From the NCBI RefSeq assembly GCF_025420585.1, contig NZ_JAOEGB010000028.1, positions 34,190 through 98,189 of the forward strand: DNA of 64,000 nucleotides, written 5' to 3'. Position numbers and translations under genes: made by a program. Positions 30,506 to 39,599 of the stretch are shown here, piece after piece (position 1 is the stretch's first letter; every line of letters begins with the position of its first letter). This DNA comes from Planotetraspora sp. A-T 1434 (GTDB lineage: Bacteria > Actinomycetota > Actinomycetes > Streptosporangiales > Streptosporangiaceae). The notes below the pieces were generated by a model. It saw only the letters and a list, made by a program, of their open reading frames with translations, did not search any database and was not told the origin of the DNA.

Positions 30506-31510
30506 TCAGGGCGCCACGGGCTTCCGCGACGCGAGGACGACCCACACCTGTCCACGGGCGAACGGCATCGGCTTGCCGTCGGCCGTCGTGTACGTGGTGC
30601 CCTTCTCCTCGGAGGCCCGCGACCAGTTGACCTTGTAGGCCTGGCCGTCCCGGAGCACGACGCCGGTGCCCTTGCCCACCGTGTGGACGAGAGGCGTGTA
30701 GCTGCCGTGGAAGTCGTGGAACTGGGACCTGTCCGTCTTGACCCACTGGACCACGACCGTGGGGGCGCCCTGCTGGCCGCCCTCGGCGGCCATGTCCTTC
30801 GCCCCGTCCTGCGTGACGAGCCATCGCTTCTGCGCCGCCGACCAGGTGAACGTGAACCGCGCCGCCGGGTAGCGCACGCTGACCTGCTTCTGCGGGACGC
30901 CGCCGGCCGGCGGTTCGTCGGAGAACACGAAGCCGATGTCCTCGGCCTTGCCGGCCTTCGGCGCCTTGGCGAGCAGCTTCTTCGGGGTCCCGAACAGGTT
31001 GTACGGCGCGACCCGGCCGGGCACGCGGGAGTACGCCGAGAACGCGCTGCTGTCGGACACGTCCCACAGCGAAGCCTTGCGCACGAACGGGATCATCTTG
31101 GTCTGCACGCCCGAGTAGGCCAGCGCCGGCTTGCCGAACATCGGGAGGATGTGCAGGTCGGAGATGCGCGCGCTTCTCACCGGCCCGACCTGGGCGGGCA
31201 GCTTCGAGCTGAAGATGGCCATGAGCCGGGTCAGGCCGCCCTCGACCTGCTCGATGAACACGATGTCGGCGCTGCGCAGGCCCATCTGGGGCTTGCCCGC
31301 CGAGGTGTTCTCGATCTTCACGGCCAGCACGGGCCTGCGCTCGGCCACCGGACGGCCGGTGAACGGGTGCTCGGGGGGCGCGGTGGGCGACGGGGAGGCC
31401 GAGGCGGACGCTCCCTGCGACGGCGTGCCGGGCGCGCCGCCACTGGAAGAGCACGCCGTCCCGGTGAGGGCGACCCCCAGGATCACCGTGAAGCCGATCA
31501 CTGCCCGCAC
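30506..31510 (-). CDS. DUF3048 (YerB-like) lipoprotein
   Basis: A 334-residue exported protein. The signal peptide (AVIGFTVILGVALTGTAC) ends in a lipobox with Cys at about residue 20, then a Ser/Ala/Pro linker. The DUF3048 N-terminal domain begins at FTGRPVAERRPVLAVKIENT and contains GPVRSARISDLHILPMF. The C-terminal DUF3048_C part covers about residues 220-320. The GTG start has GGGAGGAG upstream. The function of the family is unknown; it is anchored outside the membrane. Confidence 0.85.
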   Translation of the reverse strand: MRAVIGFTVILGVALTGTACSSSGGAPGTPSQGASASASPSPTAPPEHPFTGRPVAERRPVLAVKIENTSAGKPQMGLRSADIVFIEQVEGGLTRLMAIFSSKLPAQVGPVRSARISDLHILPMFGKPALAYSGVQTKMIPFVRKASLWDVSDSSAFSAYSRVPGRVAPYNLFGTPKKLLAKAPKAGKAEDIGFVFSDEPPAGGVPQKQVSVRYPAARFTFTWSAAQKRWLVTQDGAKDMAAEGGQQGAPTVVVQWVKTDRSQFHDFHGSYTPLVHTVGKGTGVVLRDGQAYKVNWSRASEEKGTTYTTADGKPMPFARGQVWVVLASRKPVAP

Positions 31511-31661
31511 CGCTCAGCTCCTCCCGATGGAGACCCCGCGAGCAGGCAGGACGCACCTGGTTCGCACGGACCACATGGCGAACACGCCACAAACACGCCA
31601 CGAAACGGCATGAGCTTACCGGCGAACCATGACGTGTCCTCCACCAATCGGCCACAACGGC

Positions 31662-32207
31662 CTATTCCGCGGCGAGTGAGTCCGGCGGGGCGTCGTCGAT
31701 CTCGAAAAACTGGGGGTAGTCGGTGTGCCCGGCCAGCCGCAGCGTGCGGGCCAGCCAGCGACGCTGGGCCGTACGGGTGACCGCGACGGCGTTGTTGAAG
31801 AACCGGCGGGAGTAGACGACCTTGGCCACCGCCGTGTCGAGCTCCTCCATGAGCGCCGTGCCCGCCGGGTGCTCGGCCAGCTTCTCCCGGAACCGCTCCT
31901 GGCCGACGACCGCGCGCAGCGTCTTGGACAGGTCGCTCTCCGCGTGCTCCCGCTCGTCCGGGCCGGCCGTACGGGCCTCGTGGGCGCCCGCTGCGAGCAC
32001 GAGCGACGTCGCGGGGTCGAGGATGCGCGACCCGGCCAGCTCCAGGCAGACGGCGGCGCGGCGCAGCAGGGCGGCGTCGAGCGCGGCCTGGGCCGTCTCC
32101 AGCCGGATGTGCAGGCGGTCCAGCCGGCCCGCCCGCCAGGAGATGTAGACGGCGGTGAGCACGACGAGCACGCCCACCACGAGGATCAGGATCGTCGTCG
32201 TTGTCAC
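31662..32207 (-). CDS. Conserved membrane-anchored protein next to the PI-mannosyltransferase gene
   Basis: A 181-residue protein with one N-terminal transmembrane helix (ILILVVGVLVVLTAVYISW), a short basic turn, then a helical cytoplasmic domain (RLHIRLETAQAALDAALLRRAAVCLEL ... FFNNAVAVTRTAQRRWLARTLRLAG). The layout recalls LemA-like proteins, but I do not see the defining motif. The GTG start overlaps the glycosyltransferase stop as GTGA, so it is coupled to the PI-mannoside operon. Function unknown. A longer upstream frame is ruled out because it would run through the glycosyltransferase gene. Confidence 0.8.
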   Translation of the reverse strand: MTTTTILILVVGVLVVLTAVYISWRAGRLDRLHIRLETAQAALDAALLRRAAVCLELAGSRILDPATSLVLAAGAHEARTAGPDEREHAESDLSKTLRAVVGQERFREKLAEHPAGTALMEELDTAVAKVVYSRRFFNNAVAVTRTAQRRWLARTLRLAGHTDYPQFFEIDDAPPDSLAAE

Positions 32208-33334
32208 GCGGTGTCCTCCACGACCCCGGCGGTGGCGTGCGTCACGGTCTCGTAGACCCGCACGACATCCCGGGCGACGGTCGACCAGTCGTACTTCCGG
32301 ACGGCGCTGCGGGCCTCGTCGGAGAGCTTGGCCCTGCGGGCGGGGTCGTCGAGCAGCCGCGCGGCCTCCTTGGCGAGGGCCGCGGCGTCGCCGGTCGCGA
32401 ACAGCGCCCCGGCCTGCCCGTCGCCGAGCACCCGGCGGAAGGCGGGGATGTCGCTCGCCAGGATCGGCGCCCCGGCGGACATGGCCTCTGTCAGGACGAT
32501 GCCGAAGCTCTCGCCGCCCAGGTTGGGCGCGCAGAACACGTCCACGGAGTGGTAGGCACGGACCTTGTCCGCCTCGCTCACCATGCCGAGGAGCCCCACC
32601 CGGTCGCGGTACGGCTTGGGCACCCGGCCGAGCACGTCGTCGGGGTCTCCGGGACCGGCGATCAGCAGCCTGAGGCCGGGCCGTTCGGGCGCGAGCAGGG
32701 AGAAGGCCTCCAGCAGCACGGGAAGGCCCTTGCGCGGCTCGTCCATCCGGCCGAGGAACCCGATGACGTCGCCGTCGGGGCCCCATCCTGGGAGCGGCGT
32801 CGCCGCCGCGTACCGGCTGACGGTCACCCCGTTGGGGATCAGCACCGCGTCGCCGCCGAGATGCTCCACGAGGGTCTTCCGGGCGGCGTCGGAGACCGCG
32901 ATCCTGGCGGTGATCTTCTCTAGGGCGCTCTGCAGCATGGGTGCGGCGACCGACATGGCCCGGGAGCGCTCGTAGGAGGCGTGGAAGGTCGCCACCATCG
33001 GCCCGCGCGCCACCCAGCAGGCCAGCACGCCGAGGGACGGCACGGCGGGCTCGTGCACGTGGAGCACGTCGAACCCGCCCTCCCTGATCCACTTGCGGAC
33101 GCGGTTCATCGAGAGGAAGCCGAACGCCAGCCGCGCCACCGACCCGTTGTACGGCACGGGCACCGCGCGGCCGGCCGAGGTCACGTAGGACGGCAGCGGG
33201 GCGTCGTCGGCGGCCGGGGTGATGACCGACACCTCGTGGCCGTCGGCGATGAGCGCCTCGGCGAGGTCGCGGATGTGCGCCTGCACACCTCCGGGGACGT
33301 CCCAGGTGTACGGGCAGACGATGCCGATCTTCAC
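32204..33334 (-). CDS. pimA: GT4 glycosyltransferase, phosphatidylinositol mannosyltransferase type
   Basis: A 376-residue GT4 enzyme. It opens with KIGIVCPYTWDVPGGVQAHIRDLA, the PimA N-terminus, with a Gly-Gly loop for the sugar nucleotide. It continues with VATFHASYE, IGFLGRMDEPRKGLPVLLEAF (nucleotide-binding region) and ESFGIVLTEAMSAGAPILA (the E-x7-E motif). PimA adds the first mannose from GDP-mannose to phosphatidylinositol at the inner membrane. The GTG at 33334 (GGGGGAG upstream) overlaps the acyltransferase stop. Gene context (pgsA, acyltransferase) supports the assignment strongly. Confidence 0.92.
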   Translation of the reverse strand: MKIGIVCPYTWDVPGGVQAHIRDLAEALIADGHEVSVITPAADDAPLPSYVTSAGRAVPVPYNGSVARLAFGFLSMNRVRKWIREGGFDVLHVHEPAVPSLGVLACWVARGPMVATFHASYERSRAMSVAAPMLQSALEKITARIAVSDAARKTLVEHLGGDAVLIPNGVTVSRYAAATPLPGWGPDGDVIGFLGRMDEPRKGLPVLLEAFSLLAPERPGLRLLIAGPGDPDDVLGRVPKPYRDRVGLLGMVSEADKVRAYHSVDVFCAPNLGGESFGIVLTEAMSAGAPILASDIPAFRRVLGDGQAGALFATGDAAALAKEAARLLDDPARRAKLSDEARSAVRKYDWSTVARDVVRVYETVTHATAGVVEDTA

Positions 33335-34308
33335 GGCGCTCCCCCGGGACGGGGTTCCCATTCGTCGAGCAGGTCGTCGAGCCAGAGGCGCTGGAGCATG
33401 TGCCAGTCCTCCGGGTGCTCGGCGATGCCCTTCTCGAACACGGCCGCCATGCTCTGCGTCATCGCGACGACCTTCTCCTGCCGCGTCCCCTCGGCCGGGA
33501 CCGGGATCTCCTCATGGATGTGGATGCCCCAGCCGTCCCCCTCGAACCAGATGACGGCGGGCAGCAGCGCGGCACCTGTCTGGATCGCCAGCAGGGCGGG
33601 GCCCGCGACCATGCGGGTCCGGGCGCCGAAGAAGTCGACCTCCACGCCGGAGGCGGTCAGGTCGCGCTCGGCGGGCAGGCACACCGGCCGTCCCTCGCGG
33701 AGCCGCTTGGCGAGCGTGCCGAAGGCCATCGCGCTGCCGCCGCCCTGCTTGGTCAGCGGGAGGACCTCCATGCCGAGGCCCTCCCGGTACGCGACGAACC
33801 GCTCGAACAGCGACTCGGGGCGTAACCGCTCCGCGACCGTCGTGAAGGGATGGCCCTTGTGCACGAGCCACGCGCCGGCCACGTCCCAGTTGCCCATGTG
33901 GGGCAGGGCCATCACCGCACCGCGGCCCGCGGCGAGGTTGTCGAAGATCTGCTCGGCGCCGATCGCGTAGGTGCCCTCCAGGATCCGCTCGCGGCTCATG
34001 GAGGGAAGGCGGAACGCCTCCATCCAGTAGCGGAAGTAGGAGCGCATCCCGGCGCGGCTCAGCTCGCGGACGGCCGGGGCGGCGGCGTCCTCGCCCACCA
34101 CCCGGGCCAGGTTGGACTCCAGGCGCCGCACCAGCCTGCCCTGCCTGCGCCACAGAACGTCGGCCAGCGCGCGGAAGAACCACGCGGCGAGCCGTTCCGG
34201 CACGTGCCGTACGACCAGCCAGCCCGCCGAGTAGGCGGCCGCCACGAGCCGGTCGACCAGCGGCACGCGGGGGTGGGGACTCCCCGGAGTGCCGGCCGCG
34301 CGCGTCAT
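33331..34308 (-). CDS. Phosphatidylinositol mannoside acyltransferase (HtrB/LpxL family)
   Basis: A 325-residue membrane-associated acyltransferase of the lauroyl-transferase family. The catalytic HMGNWD (H-x4-D; about residue 138) is visible in MALPHMGNWDVAGAWL; GRPVCLPAERDLTASGVEVDFFG and AIQTGAALLPAVIWFEG follow in the expected order. In mycobacteria the equivalent enzyme (PatA type) acylates the mannose of PIMs. It is coupled to pgsA upstream and the mannosyltransferase downstream by 4-bp overlaps. Confidence 0.92.
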   Translation of the reverse strand: MTRAAGTPGSPHPRVPLVDRLVAAAYSAGWLVVRHVPERLAAWFFRALADVLWRRQGRLVRRLESNLARVVGEDAAAPAVRELSRAGMRSYFRYWMEAFRLPSMSRERILEGTYAIGAEQIFDNLAAGRGAVMALPHMGNWDVAGAWLVHKGHPFTTVAERLRPESLFERFVAYREGLGMEVLPLTKQGGGSAMAFGTLAKRLREGRPVCLPAERDLTASGVEVDFFGARTRMVAGPALLAIQTGAALLPAVIWFEGDGWGIHIHEEIPVPAEGTRQEKVVAMTQSMAAVFEKGIAEHPEDWHMLQRLWLDDLLDEWEPRPGGAP

Positions 34309-34910
34309 CTCACCACCGCCTGCCGGTAGACATGGATCATGCGCTGGACGACCGTGACGGCGCTCGCCGCCGCGAGCAGCCAGAGCCCGATCGCCAGGAC
34401 GTACGGCACGCCAAGCCCGGATAGCCCGGCCGCGACCAGCACGACGACGAGCCGCTCCCCCCGCTCGGCGATGCCCACGTTCGCGGTCATCCCGAGGCCC
34501 TCGGCCCGCGCCTTGGCGTACGACACCAATGCTCCCGCGACGAGACAGAACAGCGCGACGCCCGCGAGGACGATCTCCGGCTCGTCCTCCAGGACGAGGT
34601 AGAGGATCAGCCCGGAGAAGACCGCGGCGTCGCCGAGACGGTCGAGCGTGGAGTCCAGGAACGCCCCCCAGGTGCTGCCCTTACCCGTCATCCTGGCGAG
34701 CACGCCGTCCAGCATGTCGGCGAGGACGAACACAGTGATCACCACGGTGCCGAGGAAGAGCTGCCCGCGCGGGTAGAAGACGAGGGCGGAGACGACCACG
34801 CCCAGGGTGCCCACGATGGTGATCATGTCAGGAGAGATCCCGAGGCGGGCGAGCGCACGCCCCAGCGGGGTCATGACACGGGTGACGGCAGGGCGCAGGA
34901 CTTTCAACAT
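34305..34910 (-). CDS. pgsA: Phosphatidylinositol phosphate synthase (CDP-alcohol phosphatidyltransferase)
   Basis: A 201-residue enzyme with about six transmembrane segments. The CDP-alcohol phosphotransferase signature DG-x2-AR-x8-G-x3-D-x3-D is complete (DGVLARMTGKGSTWGAFLDS then T-L-D, about residues 66-88). In actinobacteria this gene next to pimA makes phosphatidylinositol phosphate from CDP-diacylglycerol and inositol phosphate. I use the ATG at 34910 (product M-L-K-V-L-R-P-A-V, as in relatives). An in-frame ATG at 34931 is possible. It is first in the block pgsA-acyltransferase-pimA. Confidence 0.92.
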   Translation of the reverse strand: MLKVLRPAVTRVMTPLGRALARLGISPDMITIVGTLGVVVSALVFYPRGQLFLGTVVITVFVLADMLDGVLARMTGKGSTWGAFLDSTLDRLGDAAVFSGLILYLVLEDEPEIVLAGVALFCLVAGALVSYAKARAEGLGMTANVGIAERGERLVVVLVAAGLSGLGVPYVLAIGLWLLAAASAVTVVQRMIHVYRQAVVR

Positions 34911-35189
34911 CGCCGTCCGATCGTAGGCCATGAACGGCACGCCGAGCTCGCAAGCACATTCCGGCGAAATGTCTTGTGATATGCGCCACATGGGTAAAGG
35001 GTGAAGAACACGCGCCTGCGAGGCCGCGCGGAGATGACCTGCAGTGAGACGTGCGGTGAAACCCGACGTCGCATCCCGCGCGGGCTCCGCGAGGGCGGGG
35101 CCACGGGCGCGGACAGCGACGGCACGAGCGGCCGGCGCGGGGCACGCGCGACGCGCCCATCCCGACCGCTCAGACACGCGGGAGGCGAT

Positions 35190-37319
35190 GTGGCCGAAAG
35201 ATCAACCGGCGCGGCAGCGGGAGCCGCCGGCAGGGCACCTGCGGCCGATCGGCCGGACATGGTACGGAATGTCGTGCTGGTCGGCCATTCCGGAGCCGGC
35301 AAGACCACCCTGGTCGAGGCGCTGCTCGCGGCGACGGGCACCATCCAGCGCCCCGGGCGGGTCGAGGACGGCACCACGGTCAGTGACTTCGACGAGGTGG
35401 AGGTGCGCCAGCAGCGCTCCGTCAACCTGTCGGTCGCCCCGATCGTGCACAACGGCATCAAGATCAATCTCCTCGACACCCCCGGTTACGCGGACTTCGT
35501 CGGCGACCTGCGCGCCGGGCTGCGCGCGGCCGACGCGGCGCTGTTCGTCGTCTCGGCGGCCGAGGGCGTCGACGGCCTGACCCGGATGCTCTGGGAGGAG
35601 TGCGGCCTGGTCGGCATGCCCCGCGCCGTGGTCATAACCAAGATCGACCACCAGCGGGCCAACTTCGACGAAGTCCTCGCGAGCTGCCAGGACGTCTTCG
35701 GCGAAGGCGTCGCGCCCCTCTATCTTCCCGTGAACGGCACGGGCCTGCTGGGCCTGCTCTCGCAAAGGTTCTTCGACTACAGCGGCGGCAGCCGTACCGA
35801 GCGGGAGCCGGACGCGGAGCAACTCGGGCTGATCGAGCAGTACCGGAGCGAGCTGATCGAGGGGATCATCCAGGAGAGCGAGGACGAGTCCCTCATGGAC
35901 CGCTACCTCTCCGGGGAGGAGATCGACACCAAGGTCCTCATCGACGACCTGGAGAAGGCGGTCGCGCGGGCCAGCTTCTACCCCGTCCTGGCGGCCGGGC
36001 CCGGGGTGGGCATGCGGGAGATCCTCGAAATCGTCACGCAGGGCTTCCCGTCGCCGCTCGAACACCCGCTTCCCGAGATCACCACGATCGACGGCAAGCC
36101 CGTGGCGAACATCTCCGCCGACCCCGACGGGCCGCTGGTCGCCGAGGTCGTCAAGACCACGAGCGACCCCTACGTCGGCCGGATCAGCCTCGTCCGGGTG
36201 TTCTCGGGCACCCTCCGCCCCGACATGGTCGTCCACGTCTCCGGGCACGGCCTCGCCGACCGGGGCCACGAGGACCACGACGTGGACGAGCGGATCGGCG
36301 GCCTGACCTCGCCGCTGGGCAAGATCCAGCGCTCGCTCGCCAAGTGCGTCGCGGGCGACATCTGCGCCATCGGCAAGCTCTCCCGCGCCGAGACCGGCGA
36401 CACGCTGTCCGACAAGGAGCGCCCGCTGCTCATGACGGCGTGGACGATGCCCGATCCGCTGCTGCCCGTCGCGATCAGGGCGAAGTCGAAGGCCGACGAG
36501 GACAAGCTGAGCCAGGCGCTCGCCCGGCTGGTGGCCGAGGACCCGACGCTCCGGCTGGAGAACAACGCCGAGACCCGCCAGCTCGTGCTGTGGTGCATGG
36601 GCGAGGCCCACGCCGACGTCCTGCTCGACCGCCTGGCCAAACGGCACGGCGTCGAGGTGGAGAAGACCGACCTGCGGGTGCCGCTCCGGGAGACCTTCGG
36701 CGGCAAGGCCCAGGGCACCGGGCGCAACGTCAAGCAGACCGGCGGCCACGGGCAGTACGCCATCTGCCACATCGAGGTGGAGCCGCTGCCGTCCGGCGGC
36801 GGGATGGAGTTCGTCGACAGGATCGTCGGAGGCGTGGTGCCCCGGCAGTTCATCCCGTCCGTGGAGAAGGGCGTCCGGGCGCAGATGGAGCGCGGGGTCG
36901 TCGCCGGATATCCGGTCGTGGACATCCGGGTGACGCTCTACGACGGCAAGGCCCACTCGGTGGACTCCTCGGACATGGCCTTCCAGATCGCGGGGCAGCT
37001 CGCGCTGAAGGAGGCCGCCGCGAAGATTCAGGCCCTGCTGCTGGAGCCCGTCGACGAGGTCTCCGTCCTGGTCTCCGACGAGTTCGTGGGGGCCGTCATG
37101 TCCGACCTCTCCTCGCGCCGGGGCAGGGTGCTCGGAACCGAGCCGGTCGGCACGGGCCGCACGCTCGTGAAGGCGGAGGTGCCCGAACTGGAGATCACCC
37201 GGTACGCCATCGACCTGCGCTCGATGTCTCACGGCACCGGGACCTTCCATCGCACATTCCTGCGATACGAACCGCTGCCCTCCCATCTGGCCGAAAAGAT
37301 GGCCGCCACGGCCGACTAG
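35190..37319 (+). CDS. Elongation factor G-like protein EF-G2
   Basis: A 709-residue paralogue of EF-G. The GTPase domain has G1 GHSGAGKTT (about residue 31), G3 DTPGYADF (about 94) and G4 TKID in place of the usual NKxD. Domains II to V follow (RISLVRVFSGTLRPD; FIPSVEKGVRAQMERG; HSVDSSDMAFQIAGQLALKEAA). The family is common in actinobacteria beside the true fusA, and its role is not settled. The GTG at 35190 has GGGAGG 4-8 nt upstream. An upstream frame to 35001 would add an implausible Arg/Thr-rich leader. It is divergent from pgsA. Confidence 0.9.
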   Translation: MAERSTGAAAGAAGRAPAADRPDMVRNVVLVGHSGAGKTTLVEALLAATGTIQRPGRVEDGTTVSDFDEVEVRQQRSVNLSVAPIVHNGIKINLLDTPGYADFVGDLRAGLRAADAALFVVSAAEGVDGLTRMLWEECGLVGMPRAVVITKIDHQRANFDEVLASCQDVFGEGVAPLYLPVNGTGLLGLLSQRFFDYSGGSRTEREPDAEQLGLIEQYRSELIEGIIQESEDESLMDRYLSGEEIDTKVLIDDLEKAVARASFYPVLAAGPGVGMREILEIVTQGFPSPLEHPLPEITTIDGKPVANISADPDGPLVAEVVKTTSDPYVGRISLVRVFSGTLRPDMVVHVSGHGLADRGHEDHDVDERIGGLTSPLGKIQRSLAKCVAGDICAIGKLSRAETGDTLSDKERPLLMTAWTMPDPLLPVAIRAKSKADEDKLSQALARLVAEDPTLRLENNAETRQLVLWCMGEAHADVLLDRLAKRHGVEVEKTDLRVPLRETFGGKAQGTGRNVKQTGGHGQYAICHIEVEPLPSGGGMEFVDRIVGGVVPRQFIPSVEKGVRAQMERGVVAGYPVVDIRVTLYDGKAHSVDSSDMAFQIAGQLALKEAAAKIQALLLEPVDEVSVLVSDEFVGAVMSDLSSRRGRVLGTEPVGTGRTLVKAEVPELEITRYAIDLRSMSHGTGTFHRTFLRYEPLPSHLAEKMAATAD

Positions 37320-37333
37320 CACTTTCTTCGGCG

Positions 37334-37375
37334 TTTCCCGGGTGCCGGAGTTTCACCGGGCCGGCGCCCGGGGAA
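37334..37375 (+). terminator. Terminator after EF-G2
   Basis: TTTCCCGGGTGCCGG (37334-37348) pairs with CCGGCGCCCGGGGAA (37361-37375) through a 15-bp stem with two G-T wobbles and a 12-nt loop, 15 bp beyond the stop codon. Confidence 0.65.
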
Positions 37376-37497
37376 TCCCATTACGTGCCTCCCGTCACAT
37401 CCGCATCACAACACGATTTCTTTTTTCGGGCGAAACCATCCATTTGCCGATGTAAGACTGATGGCCGTATGCATCGGGAAATCGGGAGGGCCGCCAC

Positions 37498-39219
37498 GTG
37501 ACCGAACGGGGCCACAGACACGTCCGTCGCGCCTTGATCGCCACGACCGTCGTCGCGGCGGTCACCACGGGCGCCGCCTACACTTTCGGACCCGGGGCGC
37601 AGGCCGAGCAGGCGGGCAAGACCGAGCAGGCGGGTAGGACGGAGCGGACCGGTAACGAGACGGCCACGGGGAGGTCGGCGCGCACCGGGACGTCCGGGTC
37701 CTCGGGCGCTTCCGGCACTTCCGGCGCGTCTGGCACGGCGGGCTCCGGCGCCTCATCGCGGGCGGCCGAGGCGGTCACGTGCACGACCAGCGCCCGGTAT
37801 CGCAAGCGCCAACTCCGGGGCGTCTGGATCGCCACCGTGCACAACCTCGACTGGCCCTCCCGCGCCGGCCTGTCCGCCGCCCAGCAGCAGGCGCAGTACG
37901 TCAAGATCCTGGACAACGCGGTCAAGCGCCGGTTCAACGCGGTCTTCGTGCAGGTGCGGCCCGCGTCCGACGCGCTCTACCGGTCGTCGCTCGAACCGTG
38001 GTCCGAGGTTCTCACCGGCACGGCGGGCAAGGACCCGGGCTGGGACCCGCTGCCCTTCCTGGTGGACGAGGCGCACAAGCGCGGCCTGGAGTTCCACGCG
38101 TGGTTCAACCCGTTCCGGGCCGGCTTGTCCACCGACCTGTCCCGGCTCCCGGCGTCCCACCCCGCCCGGATCCACCCGGACTGGGTCGTCAAGCACGAGG
38201 GCGGGCTGTACTACAACCCCGGGCTGCCGCAGGTGCGCGACTGGGTGACCCGGGTCGTCACCGACGTGGTCCAGCGCTACGACGTGGACGGCGTGCACTT
38301 CGACGACTACTTCTACCCCTATCCCGGGCAGGGCACGCGGTTCGCCGACCAGGCGGCCTTCAAGAAGTACGGCAAGGGGGCGAAGCTGGCCGACTGGCGG
38401 CGGGACAACGTCAACAGGCTCGTCGCGCAGGTCTCCGCCGCCGTGCACACGGCCAAGCCGTACGTGAAGTTCGGCATCAGCCCCTTCGGGATCTGGCGGA
38501 ACAAGGCCGAGGACCCCGCCGGGTCCAACACGAAAGGCATGTCCGCCTATGACCAGATTTATGCCGACGCGAAGGCGTGGATCAAGGCGCGGTCGGTCGA
38601 CTACCTGATCCCCCAGCTCTACTGGCCGCGCGGCTTCGCGGTCGCCGACTACGACACGCTCGTGCCGTGGTGGGCGAACGCGGTGAAGGGCTCGGGCGTC
38701 GACCTCTACATCGGCCAGGCCCTCTACCGGGTGGGCACCCGGGACACCGCGGCCTGGACCAAGGCGGCGGAGATGCCCTCCCACCTGCTCGTCAACCAGA
38801 AGTACCCCGAGGTCAGCGGCGACGTCTACTTCAGCGCCAGCCAGCTCGTCCAGAACCCGCTCACCGTCCTTGACCGCCTCGTCACGCAGCACTACAGCAA
38901 GCCGGCGCTGCTCCCCCTCCTCCCGCTGCTCAAGGACAGGGGATTCGACACGAAGGCGCCCGCCGCCCCGCGCGGGGTGCGGAACGCCGGCGGCACGCTC
39001 CAGTGGCAGGCGCAGCCCGACGCCCGGGCGTACGCGGTCTATCGGGTCGACGGCAGGGCGGGCGACTGCTCCTTGGCCGACGCGCGCAACCTGGTGGCCG
39101 TCGTGCCGGGAAGCGCCGCCCCGTCCTACGTCACCAAGGACCCCGGGACCTACTACGTCACCGCCCTTGACCGCCTCAACAACGAAAGCGCCCCCACCCC
39201 CGGGGTCCCCGGAGTGTGA
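37498..39219 (+). CDS. Secreted GHL10-type glycosyl hydrolase-like protein
   Basis: A 573-residue exported protein. A signal or anchor segment (ALIATTVVAAVTTGAAYTF) is followed by a Glu/Thr/Gly/Ser-rich linker with AEQAGKTEQAGRTE and SGASGTSGASGTAG repeats. The GHL10/DUF187 barrel starts at QLRGVWIATVHNLDWPS (about residue 103) and includes FNAVFVQVRPASDALY, FHAWFNPFRAG, VDGVHFDDYFYPYP and IPQLYWPRGF. A C-terminal fibronectin-III-like domain (from about 485) ends the protein. Relatives probably act on cell-wall or surface polysaccharide; the substrate is unknown. The GTG start has GGGAGGG 7 nt upstream. Repeat array C follows. Confidence 0.85.
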   Translation: MTERGHRHVRRALIATTVVAAVTTGAAYTFGPGAQAEQAGKTEQAGRTERTGNETATGRSARTGTSGSSGASGTSGASGTAGSGASSRAAEAVTCTTSARYRKRQLRGVWIATVHNLDWPSRAGLSAAQQQAQYVKILDNAVKRRFNAVFVQVRPASDALYRSSLEPWSEVLTGTAGKDPGWDPLPFLVDEAHKRGLEFHAWFNPFRAGLSTDLSRLPASHPARIHPDWVVKHEGGLYYNPGLPQVRDWVTRVVTDVVQRYDVDGVHFDDYFYPYPGQGTRFADQAAFKKYGKGAKLADWRRDNVNRLVAQVSAAVHTAKPYVKFGISPFGIWRNKAEDPAGSNTKGMSAYDQIYADAKAWIKARSVDYLIPQLYWPRGFAVADYDTLVPWWANAVKGSGVDLYIGQALYRVGTRDTAAWTKAAEMPSHLLVNQKYPEVSGDVYFSASQLVQNPLTVLDRLVTQHYSKPALLPLLPLLKDRGFDTKAPAAPRGVRNAGGTLQWQAQPDARAYAVYRVDGRAGDCSLADARNLVAVVPGSAAPSYVTKDPGTYYVTALDRLNNESAPTPGVPGV

Positions 39220-39227
39220 TGCTCGCG

Positions 39228-39476
39228 CGTGATCATGTCGTGATCATGCACGGGTTCCGGGGAACGGCTTCCCACCTGCCCCAACCCCCATCGGTGATCA
39301 TGCACGGATTCCCGTTGATGGCGCTTGGCCTGGCAAACGCTCTCCGTGATCTGGCACCTGCATGATCACCGATTGCGTCAGACCGGCGCAAAGGGCCTTT
39401 CCGGGAACTTGTGCATGATCACGTACAGGGTTGACGCTGGTCCGGTAGCGTGGACGCGAAAATCCGCATGATCACG
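39228..39476. repeat. Intergenic repeat array C
   Basis: Forward cores at 39228 (partial), 39239 and 39293 and a degenerate one at 39345 (CGTGATCTGGCA) face inverted cores at 39359-39370, 39412-39423 and 39465-39476. Steps are 52-54 bp, as in arrays A and B. This copy lies downstream of the GHL10 gene and upstream of a gene on the same strand, so it is not restricted to convergent gaps. Confidence 0.9.
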
Positions 39477-39599
39477 CCGGAAGCGGCGGCGCGTGCCCGC
39501 GCCGGCGGAAGCGGTGAACGTGGACGGGGTACACGTGTTGCCCCTACGGTGGCCCCTTGCTCTCCTTGAGAGGGGGAGCCCGACTTCGGGGAGGTCTCG

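Noticed and set aside
34820..34835. Extra repeat-family copy (GTGATCATG) within pgsA
   Set aside because: It is part of conserved coding sequence (P-D-M-I-T-I), lacks the GCA end and has no partner at 53 bp.
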